This document shows, one piece after another, positions 52,620 to 61,159 of a stretch of DNA of 64,000 nucleotides. The notes under the pieces are model-generated. The model saw only the letters and a program-made list of their open reading frames with translations, was not told the DNA's origin and did no database searches. Origin of the DNA: Caulobacter sp. BP25. GTDB lineage: Bacteria > Pseudomonadota > Alphaproteobacteria > Caulobacterales > Caulobacteraceae. The position numbers were made by a program, and so were the translations under genes. Every line of letters starts with the position of its first letter. Position 1 is the stretch's first letter. The stretch is taken from contig NZ_PEGH01000017.1 of NCBI RefSeq assembly GCF_002737755.1, positions 62,001-126,000 of the forward strand, read 5' to 3'.

Positions 52620-53393
52620 ATGCGCGCATTGGCCGCCCTCGCCCTCCTGGCCCTGTCGGGCTGCGCCACGCTGAACGGCGAGGCGGGAACCTATCCGCGC
52701 TACCTGCCCAAGGCGGCCTTCGACGCCCGCGACCACGTCCCCCCGCCGCCCGCCAAGGGCTCGCCGCTGGCGCAGAAGGATCGCGAGATTTTCCTGACCA
52801 CCCGGGCCCTGAAGGACTCGCCCCGCTGGTCGCTGGCCCAGGCCGACAACGCCGAGGAGAAGATCCTCGACGCTTACGCTTGCGCCCTGGGCTACACGCC
52901 GACCCGCGAGACGAATCCCAAGCTGGCGGCCATGCTGATGCGCATGAGCCGCGACGTCCGGTCAGCTGTGGCCGGGCCCAAGCTGAAATACATGCGGCCC
53001 CGGCCGTATCTCTCTGAAAAGGCCCCCATCTGCATCAAGCCAGGCTTGGGCTTCCGCTTCTCGCCAGACTATCCGTCGGGACACGCGACGTGGGGCTGGA
53101 GCGTCGGCTTGCTGCTGTCGGAAGTCGCCCCCGATCGCGCCAATCCCATCCTGGCCCGCGCCCGCGCCTATGGCGAAAGCCGGGTGATCTGCGGCGTCCA
53201 CAACGCCAGCAGCGTCGAGGCCGGCAAGCATAACGCCGAGACCCTGTTCGCTGCGCTGTGGAGCTCGGACGCCTTCAAGGCGGATCTCGCCGCCGTGCGG
53301 GCTGAGTCCGACGAGGCGCGCGCCAAGGCCGCTCCGCTGGACCCCGCCCGATGCACGACCGAGGCGAACCTGATCGGCGCGCCGCTGTTCTGA
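52620..53393 (+). CDS. PAP2/class A acid phosphatase-like lipoprotein with altered motif 3
   Basis: The 257-residue protein is a lipoprotein (Cys15 in LALSGC). It has the PAP2 motifs KX6RP (Lys121 to Arg128-Pro129), PSGH at 152-155, and motif 3 SRVICGVHNASSVE. In typical class A acid phosphatases the last motif reads SRxxxxxHxxxD; here His194 is kept but the Asp four residues later is Ser198. The Asp normally supports the His nucleophile, so activity may be reduced or changed. The ATG is right after a terminator. A link to the nearby phosphate-scavenging genes is inference. Confidence 0.83.
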   Translation: MRALAALALLALSGCATLNGEAGTYPRYLPKAAFDARDHVPPPPAKGSPLAQKDREIFLTTRALKDSPRWSLAQADNAEEKILDAYACALGYTPTRETNPKLAAMLMRMSRDVRSAVAGPKLKYMRPRPYLSEKAPICIKPGLGFRFSPDYPSGHATWGWSVGLLLSEVAPDRANPILARARAYGESRVICGVHNASSVEAGKHNAETLFAALWSSDAFKADLAAVRAESDEARAKAAPLDPARCTTEANLIGAPLF

Positions 53394-53451
53394 CCGACCG
53401 AGACACAAGGGCAAGGTTGCGCGGGCGCGCGCGGACCTCTACCTCTTGGAT

Positions 53452-53937
53452 ATGGCCCAAGGCGCTTCCTGCGGACACGATCATCATCACCACGGCGTGG
53501 CAGGCGCGGCGCTGGCCGCCGAGCTCGACGCGGCCGAGGCTCGTTGCGCGGCGGCCGACCAGCGGCTGACGGCGCCTCGCCGGCGCGTGTTGGAACTGCT
53601 GCTGCAGGCCGGCCAGCCGGTGAAGGCCTACGACCTGATCTCGATCTTCGGCGGGTCAGGACCGCCGGCCAAGCCGCCGACCGTCTATCGCGCGCTCGAC
53701 TTCCTTGAGAAGCAGGGCTTCGCCCACCGGATCGAGAGCCTCAACGCCTATGTCGCCTGCCGCAAGGAGGCCGACGGCCACGCTGCGGCCTTCCTGATCT
53801 GCGACTGCTGCGGGGCGACGCGCGAGATCGAGCCCAAGGCCAGCGCCGAGATCATCGCCGCCGGCGCGGCGGCCGGCTACGCCCTGACCGGCGTGACCAT
53901 CGAGGCTCACGGCCTCTGCGCCGATTGCCGAAGCTGA
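53452..53937 (+). CDS. zur: Fur-family regulator, Zur-like
   Basis: The 161-residue protein has a His-rich N-terminus (GHDHHHHG) and a Fur-type winged helix (APRRRVLELLLQAG, PTVYRALDFLEKQGFAHRIE), then the metal-binding dimerisation domain with two CXXC pairs (ICDCCGATRE and LCADC). The Cys set and the His-rich head favour zinc sensing, Zur rather than Fur. The start may be TTG at 53446 or ATG at 53452. Neighbouring genes show no obvious zinc transport, so target genes lie elsewhere. Confidence 0.83.
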   Translation: MAQGASCGHDHHHHGVAGAALAAELDAAEARCAAADQRLTAPRRRVLELLLQAGQPVKAYDLISIFGGSGPPAKPPTVYRALDFLEKQGFAHRIESLNAYVACRKEADGHAAAFLICDCCGATREIEPKASAEIIAAGAAAGYALTGVTIEAHGLCADCRS

Positions 53938-53987
53938 GCAAAGCCAGCTAGACTCGAACGACCGTTCACCCTCGTTCGAGACCCGCC

Positions 53988-54935
53988 ATGACGACCGCAG
54001 AGCCGCTTCCTGGCGTCGAGATCTGGCGCGGCGGCGTCAACACCTGGGACTGCGACGAGATGGGGCACATGAACGTGCGCCACTATGTGGTCCGCGCCCA
54101 GGAGGGCCTGATCGGCCTGGCGGCGGAGTTGGGCCTGCCCAACGCCTTCTCGCCGCACGCCAACGCCACCCTGCTGGTCAAGGAGCACCACATCCGCTTC
54201 CTGCGCGAGGCCCACGCCGGCGCGCCCCTGACCATGCTGGGCGGGGTGATCGAGATGGGCGAGACCGAGGCGCGGCTACTGCAGCTTCTGATCCATCCGG
54301 GCTCGGGCGAGCTTGCGGCCACCTTCCAGACCACCGTCGTCCACGCCACCCCGCGCGAGGGCCAGCCCTTCCCCTGGCCCAAGATCGCTCGCGAGCGCGC
54401 GCAGGCCCTGAAGGTCGAGGTTCCGGAGAAGGCGCGGGCGCGGAGCCTGGACCTTTCGCCGTTCACGTCCACCGCCAGCCTGGCCCGCGCCGACGCCCTG
54501 AAGCTGTCGCGCATCGGCCTGGGCGGCCTGCTGCCGACCGATTGCGACGTATACGGACGAATGCGCGCCGAGCAGTTCATCGGCCGGGTCTCGGACGGCG
54601 TCGGCGCCTTCATCCATCCCTTCCGCGACCTCGTCGTCGAGCATGCCGAGCACAAGCCGACGCGCATGGGCGGCGCGGTCTTAGAGTATCGTATCGCCTA
54701 CCTGGCCTGGCCCCGGATCGGCGACCGGATCGACATCCGCTCGGGCCTTGTGGGAACCGACGCGCGGACCATGCGGGTGGTCCATTGGATGCTCGACCCG
54801 GCCACGGGCGAGCCCTGGGGAACCTCGGAGGCGGTGGCCGTCACCTTCGACCTCGACGCCCGCAAGGTGACGCCCGTCAGCGACGCGGCGCGGGCGGCGC
54901 TGGAGCCCTTTGAGGTCGAGGGTCTGGCGCTTTAG
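53988..54935 (+). CDS. Acyl-CoA thioesterase-like protein with tandem hotdog domains
   Basis: The 315-residue protein has two hotdog-type halves. The first begins WDCDEMGHMNVRHYVVR (catalytic Asp and Asn-like region) and the second starts near CDVYGRMRAEQFIGRVSDG. This arrangement is known for 4HBT-type thioesterases. It should cleave acyl-CoA. It is convergent with the alpha/beta hydrolase gene, with only three bases between stops. Confidence 0.85.
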   Translation: MTTAEPLPGVEIWRGGVNTWDCDEMGHMNVRHYVVRAQEGLIGLAAELGLPNAFSPHANATLLVKEHHIRFLREAHAGAPLTMLGGVIEMGETEARLLQLLIHPGSGELAATFQTTVVHATPREGQPFPWPKIARERAQALKVEVPEKARARSLDLSPFTSTASLARADALKLSRIGLGGLLPTDCDVYGRMRAEQFIGRVSDGVGAFIHPFRDLVVEHAEHKPTRMGGAVLEYRIAYLAWPRIGDRIDIRSGLVGTDARTMRVVHWMLDPATGEPWGTSEAVAVTFDLDARKVTPVSDAARAALEPFEVEGLAL

Positions 54936-54938
54936 CGT

Positions 54939-55829
54939 CTACCCCGTCGCCATCTCGAACAGCGCGTCGCGCGCGATGTCCGGGCGTTCCATCGGCAGGA
55001 AGTGGCTCGTCCCCGCGATGGTCTCGATCCGTACGTCGCGCCCCCGCCGCGCAAAGCCAGGGCCCGCATGGCAGGTCGAGTGCTTCTCGGCCTTCAGGAT
55101 GCGCACCGGCGCCTTGGCGTGCCGCACCGCCCGCCAGGGATTGTGCGCCTGGGCGGCGTAGTTCGAAGCCTCCCAGGCCGGCGCGCAGGCCAGTTCGACC
55201 TGGCCGTCCGAGCGCTCGGCCAAGCCGCCGGCGACATAGTCGGCCAGCATGGTCTCGGGCCAGGTCTTGAAAGCGCCCCGCCCCCTGTAGGCGGCGAAGG
55301 CGGCCTCGCGGCTGTCGAACACCGCACGGCGGCGCAGGGCGCCCTGCACCATGGGCAGGCGTTTCCACAACTGGCCCGAGGTCCACGGGGCTTGGGCGTA
55401 GAGCATGGCCAGCCAGGGCATGATCACAGGATCAAGCAGGACGAGACCCTTGACCCGCTCGGGGCGCTCAGCGGTGGTCAGCAGGCTGACGGTCCCGCCC
55501 ATCGAGTGGCCGGCCAGCACCACCGGCGGACCGTCCAATGCGTCCAGCAGACCGACCAGATCGTCGCGTAGATCGCGCCACGAGCGCCGCCCCTCCGGCT
55601 CAGCCGGCAGGGTTGTCTCGCCATGGCCGCGCTGGTCGATCGCCAGGATGCGCAGGCTGGCGGCAAGCGGCGAAAGCAGCGTGCGGTAGGTCTGGGCGTT
55701 GAAGCCGTTGGCGTGGACGAAGACGATGTCGATCGGCCGGTCGGTCGGGCCAAACTCCAGGCCCGCGATCTCGCCGCCGGCGACAGGCGTGGCGCGCTTG
55801 CGCGGTTCGCGAAAGACAGCCGCGTCCAT
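54939..55829 (-). CDS. Alpha/beta hydrolase
   Basis: The 296-residue soluble hydrolase has the oxyanion HANGFNA, DQRGHGET and the nucleophile elbow AGHSMGG, with the C-terminal His in TSHFLPMERPD. The substrate (ester, epoxide or dienelactone) cannot be told. It is monocistronic and divergent from the dienoyl-CoA isomerase gene. Confidence 0.88.
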   Translation of the reverse strand: MDAAVFREPRKRATPVAGGEIAGLEFGPTDRPIDIVFVHANGFNAQTYRTLLSPLAASLRILAIDQRGHGETTLPAEPEGRRSWRDLRDDLVGLLDALDGPPVVLAGHSMGGTVSLLTTAERPERVKGLVLLDPVIMPWLAMLYAQAPWTSGQLWKRLPMVQGALRRRAVFDSREAAFAAYRGRGAFKTWPETMLADYVAGGLAERSDGQVELACAPAWEASNYAAQAHNPWRAVRHAKAPVRILKAEKHSTCHAGPGFARRGRDVRIETIAGTSHFLPMERPDIARDALFEMATG

Positions 55830-55982
55830 CGGCGGGCTCCTGTGGTCGACAGAGGCCTAAGGTAGGCGCGCGATCCCCCCGCGTCCATGGCGCCGCGTCC
55901 AAGCGCCCCATTCCGTAGGGTCAGCGTTGTCGCCGCCCGTCCTCCGGCCGATAGTCGCTCAAAGCGATAAAGGGAGGCCGGC

Positions 55983-56843
55983 ATGAGCCGCCAGGATCAG
56001 GTCGAGTACAGCTGTTTCAAGGTCGAGATCGAGGCTGGAGTCGCCCACATCCAGCTGAAACGCCCCGAGGCCATGAACACCATGACCCGGCCGTTCTGGA
56101 ACGAGCTGCCGGCCATCGTCCGCGACATCGACGACAACGCCCGGGCGCGCTGCATCGTGATTTCCTCGACCGGCAAGCACTTCAGCGCCGGCATGGACCT
56201 CTCCGTATTCACCGATGACGAGGGCGTCACCGCACGCCAGGACGCCGACCGCTGGGTGGCGGCCGAGAGCTTCCGCCGCTTCGTCCATCACCTGCAGGAG
56301 ACCTTCAGCTGCCTGGACAAGGCGCGGATGCCGGTGATCGTCGCCATCCAGGGCGGCTGCATCGGCGGGGCGGTCGACTTCATCAGCGCCTGCGACATCC
56401 GCTACGCCACCGCCGACGCCTTCTTCCAGATCCAGGAGATCAACATCGGCATGACCGCCGATGTCGGCACCTTCCCGCGCCTGTGCAAGCTGATCCCCGA
56501 GGGCTGGGTGCGCGAGCTGGCCTATGCCGGCCGCCGCCTGCCGGCCCAGCGCGCCAAGGAGATCGGCCTGGTCAACGAAGTGTTCGACACCCATGAGGCC
56601 CTGGTCGACCACGCCCTGGCCACCGCTCGCGAGATCGCCGGCAAGTCACCGCTCGCCGTCGCCGGCAGCAAGGTGATGATCAACTATGCCCGCGACCACT
56701 CGATCGCCGACGCGCTGGACTACATCGCCACCTGGCAGACGGGCATGTTCTCGGGGCCACATATGGCCGAGGCGTTGGCGGCCAAGGCGCAGAAGCGGGA
56801 GGCGGTGTTCCCGGACCTGCTGCCGCTGAAGAAGAAGATGTGA
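55983..56843 (+). CDS. Delta(3,5)-delta(2,4)-dienoyl-CoA isomerase-type crotonase
   Basis: The 286-residue crotonase has all three acidic residues of mammalian dienoyl-CoA isomerase, Asp132 (GGAVD), Glu152 (QIQEINIG) and Asp160 (MTADVG), with the same 20- and 8-residue spacing. The substrate-site sequence KHFSAGMDLSVF and GGCIGGAVDFISACDIRY match that family. It should isomerise double bonds in beta-oxidation of unsaturated fatty acids. AGGGAGG precedes the ATG. Confidence 0.88.
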   Translation: MSRQDQVEYSCFKVEIEAGVAHIQLKRPEAMNTMTRPFWNELPAIVRDIDDNARARCIVISSTGKHFSAGMDLSVFTDDEGVTARQDADRWVAAESFRRFVHHLQETFSCLDKARMPVIVAIQGGCIGGAVDFISACDIRYATADAFFQIQEINIGMTADVGTFPRLCKLIPEGWVRELAYAGRRLPAQRAKEIGLVNEVFDTHEALVDHALATAREIAGKSPLAVAGSKVMINYARDHSIADALDYIATWQTGMFSGPHMAEALAAKAQKREAVFPDLLPLKKKM

Positions 56844-56854
56844 GGCCGCTGGAA

Positions 56855-56911
56855 AACCCTCTCCCGCCGGGAGAGGGCGGGGCCCACCGCGACGCGGCGG
56901 GAGGGTGAGGG
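56855..56911. repeat. Dispersed 57-base palindromic repeat (left copy)
   Basis: The element starts AACCCTCTCCCGCCGGGAGA and ends GAGGGTGAGGG. It recurs, in inverted orientation and with a few changes, at 58720-58776. Both contain a CTCTCCCG.CGGGAGAG hairpin. The two copies bracket the segment that holds the small gene and the secreted hydrolase-like gene. Confidence 0.85.
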
Positions 56912-57000
56912 GTTTCGCGGGTGGCCGGATTGGGCTGAGGATTGGACGTCACGAAGGTCAGATTTCGGTCGTCAGACTCACTTCCGTTAGCGCCCCCAAA

Positions 57001-57024
57001 GCGACATCCTGAGCGACATCCTGA
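57001..57024. repeat. Tandem 12-base duplication
   Basis: GCGACATCCTGA occurs twice head to tail, in a visibly less GC-rich stretch. It lies within a non-coding or doubtful segment between the dienoyl-CoA isomerase and the following secreted protein. Confidence 0.8.
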
Positions 57025-57043
57025 GCGTCAGCTTCTAGGCGGC

Positions 57044-57301
57044 ATGATCCATATCCGCTCGCTGTTTGGGAGCCATTGTCTCAAACAGGACCGCTTCGGA
57101 CACTCCTGTCAGCACCGCGCCAACCGTCCTGTCTCTGGAAAGTGGGGTCTGAGGACGGTTTATGATGCTAGGCGCTATGCATTCGTTTTGCTCGTGTTTG
57201 CGACGATCGGGATCGTCTTCACGGTCTCCATGATCATGGGCTCAACCCCATTCTTCCCCAAAACGCTCCAGGCCGCGAAGGGCGTTGTGACCGCGATTTA
57301 A
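57044..57301 (+). CDS. Possible small single-pass membrane protein, 85 aa
   Basis: The frame from ATG 57044 (MIHIRSLFGSHC) contains one strong hydrophobic segment (FVLLVFATIGIVFTVSMIM) and ends AAKGVVTAI. The sequence is less GC-rich than flanks and the N-terminal part is not compelling; a longer TTG start at 56942 exists. It may be a short gene or a chance frame in a repeat-flanked segment. Gap contents otherwise: a tandem duplication and repeats only. Confidence 0.38.
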   Translation: MIHIRSLFGSHCLKQDRFGHSCQHRANRPVSGKWGLRTVYDARRYAFVLLVFATIGIVFTVSMIMGSTPFFPKTLQAAKGVVTAI

Positions 57302-57360
57302 CTCGCGGCTTTTCAGAAATCTCCTTAAGGCCGCTTTATCCAGCGGGGGGGGTGAGCGAT

Positions 57361-58629
57361 ATGAATCTGAAACCGATTGCGGTCGCCTTGGCGCTCGCAA
57401 GCCTATGCGCGACTTCCGCTCACGCCGAGACCGTCAAGCCGCTCACGTTCGTTGAGCGCTTGGCGCAAGCAGGGTCGCCGCTGACAGTCCGGCCGGAGGG
57501 CTTCTCGGGTCCGGGCGCCGCGATACTATCGGACGCTATAGGCGCCAGTCGGTACGTCCTTGTCGGCGAGAGCCATTTTTCGCGCGAGATCCCCGCCTTC
57601 ACCACGAACGTCTGTCGACTGATGGCGCCCGGCGGCCTGACAGCCATGGTCGTCGAGATCGGGCCGGAGGCCGCCGGCGTGGTCAACGCACGGCTGAGAG
57701 CGCCGAACCGGGAACAGCAGATTTCCGACTTCATGCGCTCGCATCCCGACGCGATGGCCTTCCTAAACGGCCGCGACGAGGGGCAGGCGGCGGCCGATTG
57801 CGCGGGTGTCGCCGGGCCGGACTTCAAGCTGTGGGGGCTGGACCAGGAGTTCTTCGGCGCGAGCGGCTATCTGTTCGAACAGATGCTGGCGGCCGGTCCA
57901 GGACCGCTCGCCCGCGCCCAGATCGAGGCCCTGGTCGAACAGGAGCGGGCGGCGACGCAGGCCGCGCTGGCCTCCGGCTCGCCCTTCGACCTGTTCCTGT
58001 TCAAGGTCACCGATACGACGCTGGATCAAGCGGCGACGGCCATCGATCAGGACGGCGGCGCCCGGACCAAGGCGTTGTTCGCCGCCTTGCGCGAAACCCG
58101 CGCCATCTATCAGGGCTCGCGGTCCCGTAGCGGCGATCCGAACGGGCGCAGGGCGCGGCTGATGAAGCGGACGCTGGCGACGCATTTCGCCGAGGCGCCG
58201 CAGGCGCGCCTCCTGATGAAGTTCGGCGCCTACCATCTCTACAAGGGCTACAATCCGCTCGGTCAGCGCGACCTGGGCAATTTCGTCGCTGAACATGCTG
58301 ACGGAGAGGGCGTGAAGTCCCTCAACCTCATCGTCGCCGGCGCGAAAGGCGCGCTGGGCGGATATGCCGGCGTCGGCCGCCCGGTGACCGTGTACAACTT
58401 CGATGCGACCACCGGCAAGGGCAGCGACTGGCGCAAGGATGTGATGCTGGCCCGCCCATCGAACGCGCCTGCGAGCGACTGGTTCGTGGTGGATCTGCGC
58501 CAATTGCGCAGCGCCGATCTGGAAGCCCTGACGCCTGAATGGCGCGCGCTCATCCGCGGCTACGACCTGGCCGTTGTGGCGCCGGAACTGTCTGCGTCCA
58601 CCGTGCTGGGGGCTCGTGACGCCCCCTAG
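57361..58629 (+). CDS. Secreted ChaN/erythromycin-esterase-like protein
   Basis: The 422-residue protein has a signal peptide (MNLKPIAVALALASLCAT, cut after AHA). YVLVGESHFSREIPAF and a downstream LMKFGAYHLYKGYN resemble the GExH-type region of erythromycin esterase/ChaN/TIKI-type proteins, a superfamily that includes haem-binding and metallohydrolase members. The assignment is tentative. ATG at 57361 is preferred over GTG at 57352 because GGGGGTG sits upstream. The gene lies between inverted repeat copies. Confidence 0.65.
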   Translation: MNLKPIAVALALASLCATSAHAETVKPLTFVERLAQAGSPLTVRPEGFSGPGAAILSDAIGASRYVLVGESHFSREIPAFTTNVCRLMAPGGLTAMVVEIGPEAAGVVNARLRAPNREQQISDFMRSHPDAMAFLNGRDEGQAAADCAGVAGPDFKLWGLDQEFFGASGYLFEQMLAAGPGPLARAQIEALVEQERAATQAALASGSPFDLFLFKVTDTTLDQAATAIDQDGGARTKALFAALRETRAIYQGSRSRSGDPNGRRARLMKRTLATHFAEAPQARLLMKFGAYHLYKGYNPLGQRDLGNFVAEHADGEGVKSLNLIVAGAKGALGGYAGVGRPVTVYNFDATTGKGSDWRKDVMLARPSNAPASDWFVVDLRQLRSADLEALTPEWRALIRGYDLAVVAPELSASTVLGARDAP

Positions 58630-58719
58630 CGGGTATCTGTTTTCAGCATGGGCGCCAACTCGGCCCCCGTCTCAGCCCTTCGGAACGCCCGCTCCCAGCC
58701 CCCTCCGGCCAGAGCGTCC

Positions 58720-58776
58720 CCCTCACCCTCCCATCGCTACGCGATGGGCCCCGCCCTCTCCCGTCGGGAGAGGGTT
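58720..58776. repeat. Dispersed 57-base palindromic repeat (right copy, inverted)
   Basis: This is the reverse-orientation relative of 56855-56911: CCCTCACCCTC at 58720, ending AGAGGGTT. It lies between the secreted protein gene and the convergent alpha/beta hydrolase gene, of which it closes the 3' side. Confidence 0.85.
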
Positions 58777-58785
58777 TCCGCAGCG

Positions 58786-60213
58786 TCAGCCCGCGTACGT
58801 AAAGCTCATCGGCGTATCCGCCGCCGGCAGGCAGCTGCGATCCACCGGCTTCGTCGGGTCCTGGAAGAAGCCGCGGATCATCTTGCGCACGCAGGGGCTG
58901 GCGCGCGAGACGCCGTGGGTGGCGTTGGTGACGATCACGACCTGCGAGCCCTGGTAGCCCTTGGACGCGGCGCGGGTCAGCTCGGGCGGACAGCCGGGGT
59001 CGATTTCGGCGGCCAGGAACAGGGTCGGGATGGCGGTCTTGACCGGCGCCTGCTCGACCTTTGAGATCGGCCCCACGTCGATGGCGGCGCAGACGTCGTG
59101 GATGCGCTGCATCGAGGCGACCATCAGGCGGGCCACCGGGTCCTTCTCGGTTCCGTCAGCGACCGCAGCGCGGGCCTCGAACGGGATCTCTTCTTTGCAC
59201 AGGTGGGTCATGAACTGGCCCTCGCTGTAATAGTCGCGGCTCTCGACGAACTCGGCCACCGGCGAGACATCGCCCTGGATGATCTTCCACAGGTCGCGCG
59301 GCAGCACGCCGGCGGTGAAGTAGCTGGCGTCCATCAGGTAACCACCCAGGTCATCGGCCGTGTAGGTCTTGCCGTTGATGGTCTGCGGGCCCGCCAGCCA
59401 ACGCTCGGCGACGGCGGCCAGCTTGACCTTGAGGTCCGGATAGCGCTGGGCGCACTCGGCGACGAGGGCGCACTTGGCCATGACGATGTCGATCGAGCTG
59501 GAGACCATGGCCGGCCCGCCGACCGTCCAGTCGGCCTCCGGCGGCCAGGGCGAGTCCTGGACCACCGCCCGCACGCCCTGAGCCGCGTGGGTCTGGATCG
59601 CCGCCTCGATGCGGGTGCCATACGAGCCGCCAAACAGGTCGATCATCGGCAGCTTCAACACCTGGCGCAGGTCCTGGACGTCCTTAGCCACCTCGACGGC
59701 GTTGTAGCGCGACAGGTTCACGCCCTTGGCCTGGAAGGCTTTCAGGCAGGCGACGATGCCGTCGGCGTCCTTCTGGGACGGCGGGCCGGCGTCGGTCAGG
59801 TTGGTTCCAGGGCAATCGAGGTTCGGGTTCGACTGGCCGCCGCCGCGCTGGTCGATGAAGATCCAGTCCTGGTCGATGGCGACGAACTCGCGCGAGCCCT
59901 TGCTCTTGAGCATCCTGGGCAGGCTCGCGAGGGCCGAGCCGCCAGGGCCGCCGTGCAGATAGACGACCGGCGGCAGGCCGGCCTTCGGGGCCGAGGCCTT
60001 GACGATAGCGACCGCCACGCTGATCCGGCGGCTCTTGGGATCGCCGCGCGTCTCGTCGACGATCAGGTTTCCGCACTGGACCTTGAGGTCAACGTCCTTG
60101 TAGTCGCCGACACAGGCGGCGGACTTGAACTGGGGGGCGGCGGCGTGGGCCGCGCCGCCAAGGCCGACCAAAGCGAGCACGCCGGCGGCGGCGATCCAGG
60201 ACAAGCGCGGCAT
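58786..60213 (-). CDS. Secreted alpha/beta hydrolase, TAP-like peptidase family
   Basis: The 475-residue protein has a signal peptide (MPRLSWIAAAGVLALVGLG, cut near AHA). The hydrolase features are VVYLHGGPGGSA, FIDQRGGGQSNP, the nucleophile elbow FGGSYGTR and a C-terminal TAP-like domain with EIDPGCPPE (Asp) and THGVSRAS (His). It resembles tripeptidyl aminopeptidase or proline iminopeptidase-type enzymes and probably trims peptides in the periplasm. The C-terminal region has several Cys. Confidence 0.87.
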   Translation of the reverse strand: MPRLSWIAAAGVLALVGLGGAAHAAAPQFKSAACVGDYKDVDLKVQCGNLIVDETRGDPKSRRISVAVAIVKASAPKAGLPPVVYLHGGPGGSALASLPRMLKSKGSREFVAIDQDWIFIDQRGGGQSNPNLDCPGTNLTDAGPPSQKDADGIVACLKAFQAKGVNLSRYNAVEVAKDVQDLRQVLKLPMIDLFGGSYGTRIEAAIQTHAAQGVRAVVQDSPWPPEADWTVGGPAMVSSSIDIVMAKCALVAECAQRYPDLKVKLAAVAERWLAGPQTINGKTYTADDLGGYLMDASYFTAGVLPRDLWKIIQGDVSPVAEFVESRDYYSEGQFMTHLCKEEIPFEARAAVADGTEKDPVARLMVASMQRIHDVCAAIDVGPISKVEQAPVKTAIPTLFLAAEIDPGCPPELTRAASKGYQGSQVVIVTNATHGVSRASPCVRKMIRGFFQDPTKPVDRSCLPAADTPMSFTYAG

Positions 60214-60288
60214 TGAAAAGCTCCCGAGGTTCGAAGCGCATCAACACCGAGGTCGGGGCGCGCCGCAAGAGGCCTCGTTCGCGTCGGT

Positions 60289-61047
60289 TCAGAACCTATA
60301 GGCGACCGAGACGAAGGCGGCCGGCTGGGTCGCGTCGACGACGATCGGGCTGTTCTTGGCGTCGCCGCGCAGGCTGCTCACCGCGCCCGTCGCGCCCAGG
60401 GTCACCTTGTCGTTCAACCGATAGCTGGCGGTAAGCGAGGCCGAGACGTCCTTGATCCCGCCGCCGGGGCGATAGACGGCCAGGCCCGAGGCGGCCGCCT
60501 GGCGCGCGTCGATCCCGAAATAGGCGCGGTTGTAGGCGCCGTCCGCCCAGGTCGCCGAGACGCTGGGGATCAGCATCAGGCGCGCGGACGCCCGGACGGG
60601 CATGGCCAGGCTGGCGTCGACCAGGGTCCCGTCGACGTCGCCGGTCAGCGCCCGCGTCGCGCTCAGTCCGGCCACGAACCGGCCCAGCCGGGCGTCGGCG
60701 GAAATGCGCGCGCCCGCGCCGCCGGACAGTCGCCCCACGCCGACCGGAACGTCGCGGCGGCGATAGCCCTGCATGAAGGTGACCCCCGCGTCGACGCTCA
60801 CCGCCTGGCCCTCCAGGACGGTCGCGCCCAAACCCTTGCGCATGTTGGCGAAGAAGCGGCCATATTTGAGATCGAGCACCGGGAACGGGAGGGCGCGATA
60901 GTCATCCGCGCCTTGGTAGGCGGGGGCATAAACGCCAGCCAAGCCGACAACGACGTGGTTCTCGTCGCGATCCTGGGCGAGGGCCGGGGCGGCGGACGCG
61001 GCGGCGGCCAGGCAGGACAGGACGGCGGACGTGGCGGCGCGAGTCAT
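60289..61047 (-). CDS. MipA/OmpV family outer-membrane protein
   Basis: The 252-residue protein has a signal peptide ([19 protein letters not shown], cut near ALA) and MipA/OmpV signatures ([30 protein letters not shown] at 34-63, partly shown as [12 protein letters not shown]). A beta-barrel pattern ends in VSVAYRF. MipA scaffolds murein hydrolase and synthase, while OmpV-like barrels have other roles, so the function here is uncertain. It is monocistronic. Confidence 0.88.
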   Translation of the reverse strand: MTRAATSAVLSCLAAAASAAPALAQDRDENHVVVGLAGVYAPAYQGADDYRALPFPVLDLKYGRFFANMRKGLGATVLEGQAVSVDAGVTFMQGYRRRDVPVGVGRLSGGAGARISADARLGRFVAGLSATRALTGDVDGTLVDASLAMPVRASARLMLIPSVSATWADGAYNRAYFGIDARQAAASGLAVYRPGGGIKDVSASLTASYRLNDKVTLGATGAVSSLRGDAKNSPIVVDATQPAAFVSVAYRF

Positions 61048-61159
61048 CGGTGGGCGGCTCCGGGTTGGGGCGGCCTCCGCCGCGAAGGCATGATGGCCAA
61101 GTCCTTTGTCGAGATCATGTCAGTACAACCTCTTAAGCCTCTACGCGCGAAACGCGCAT

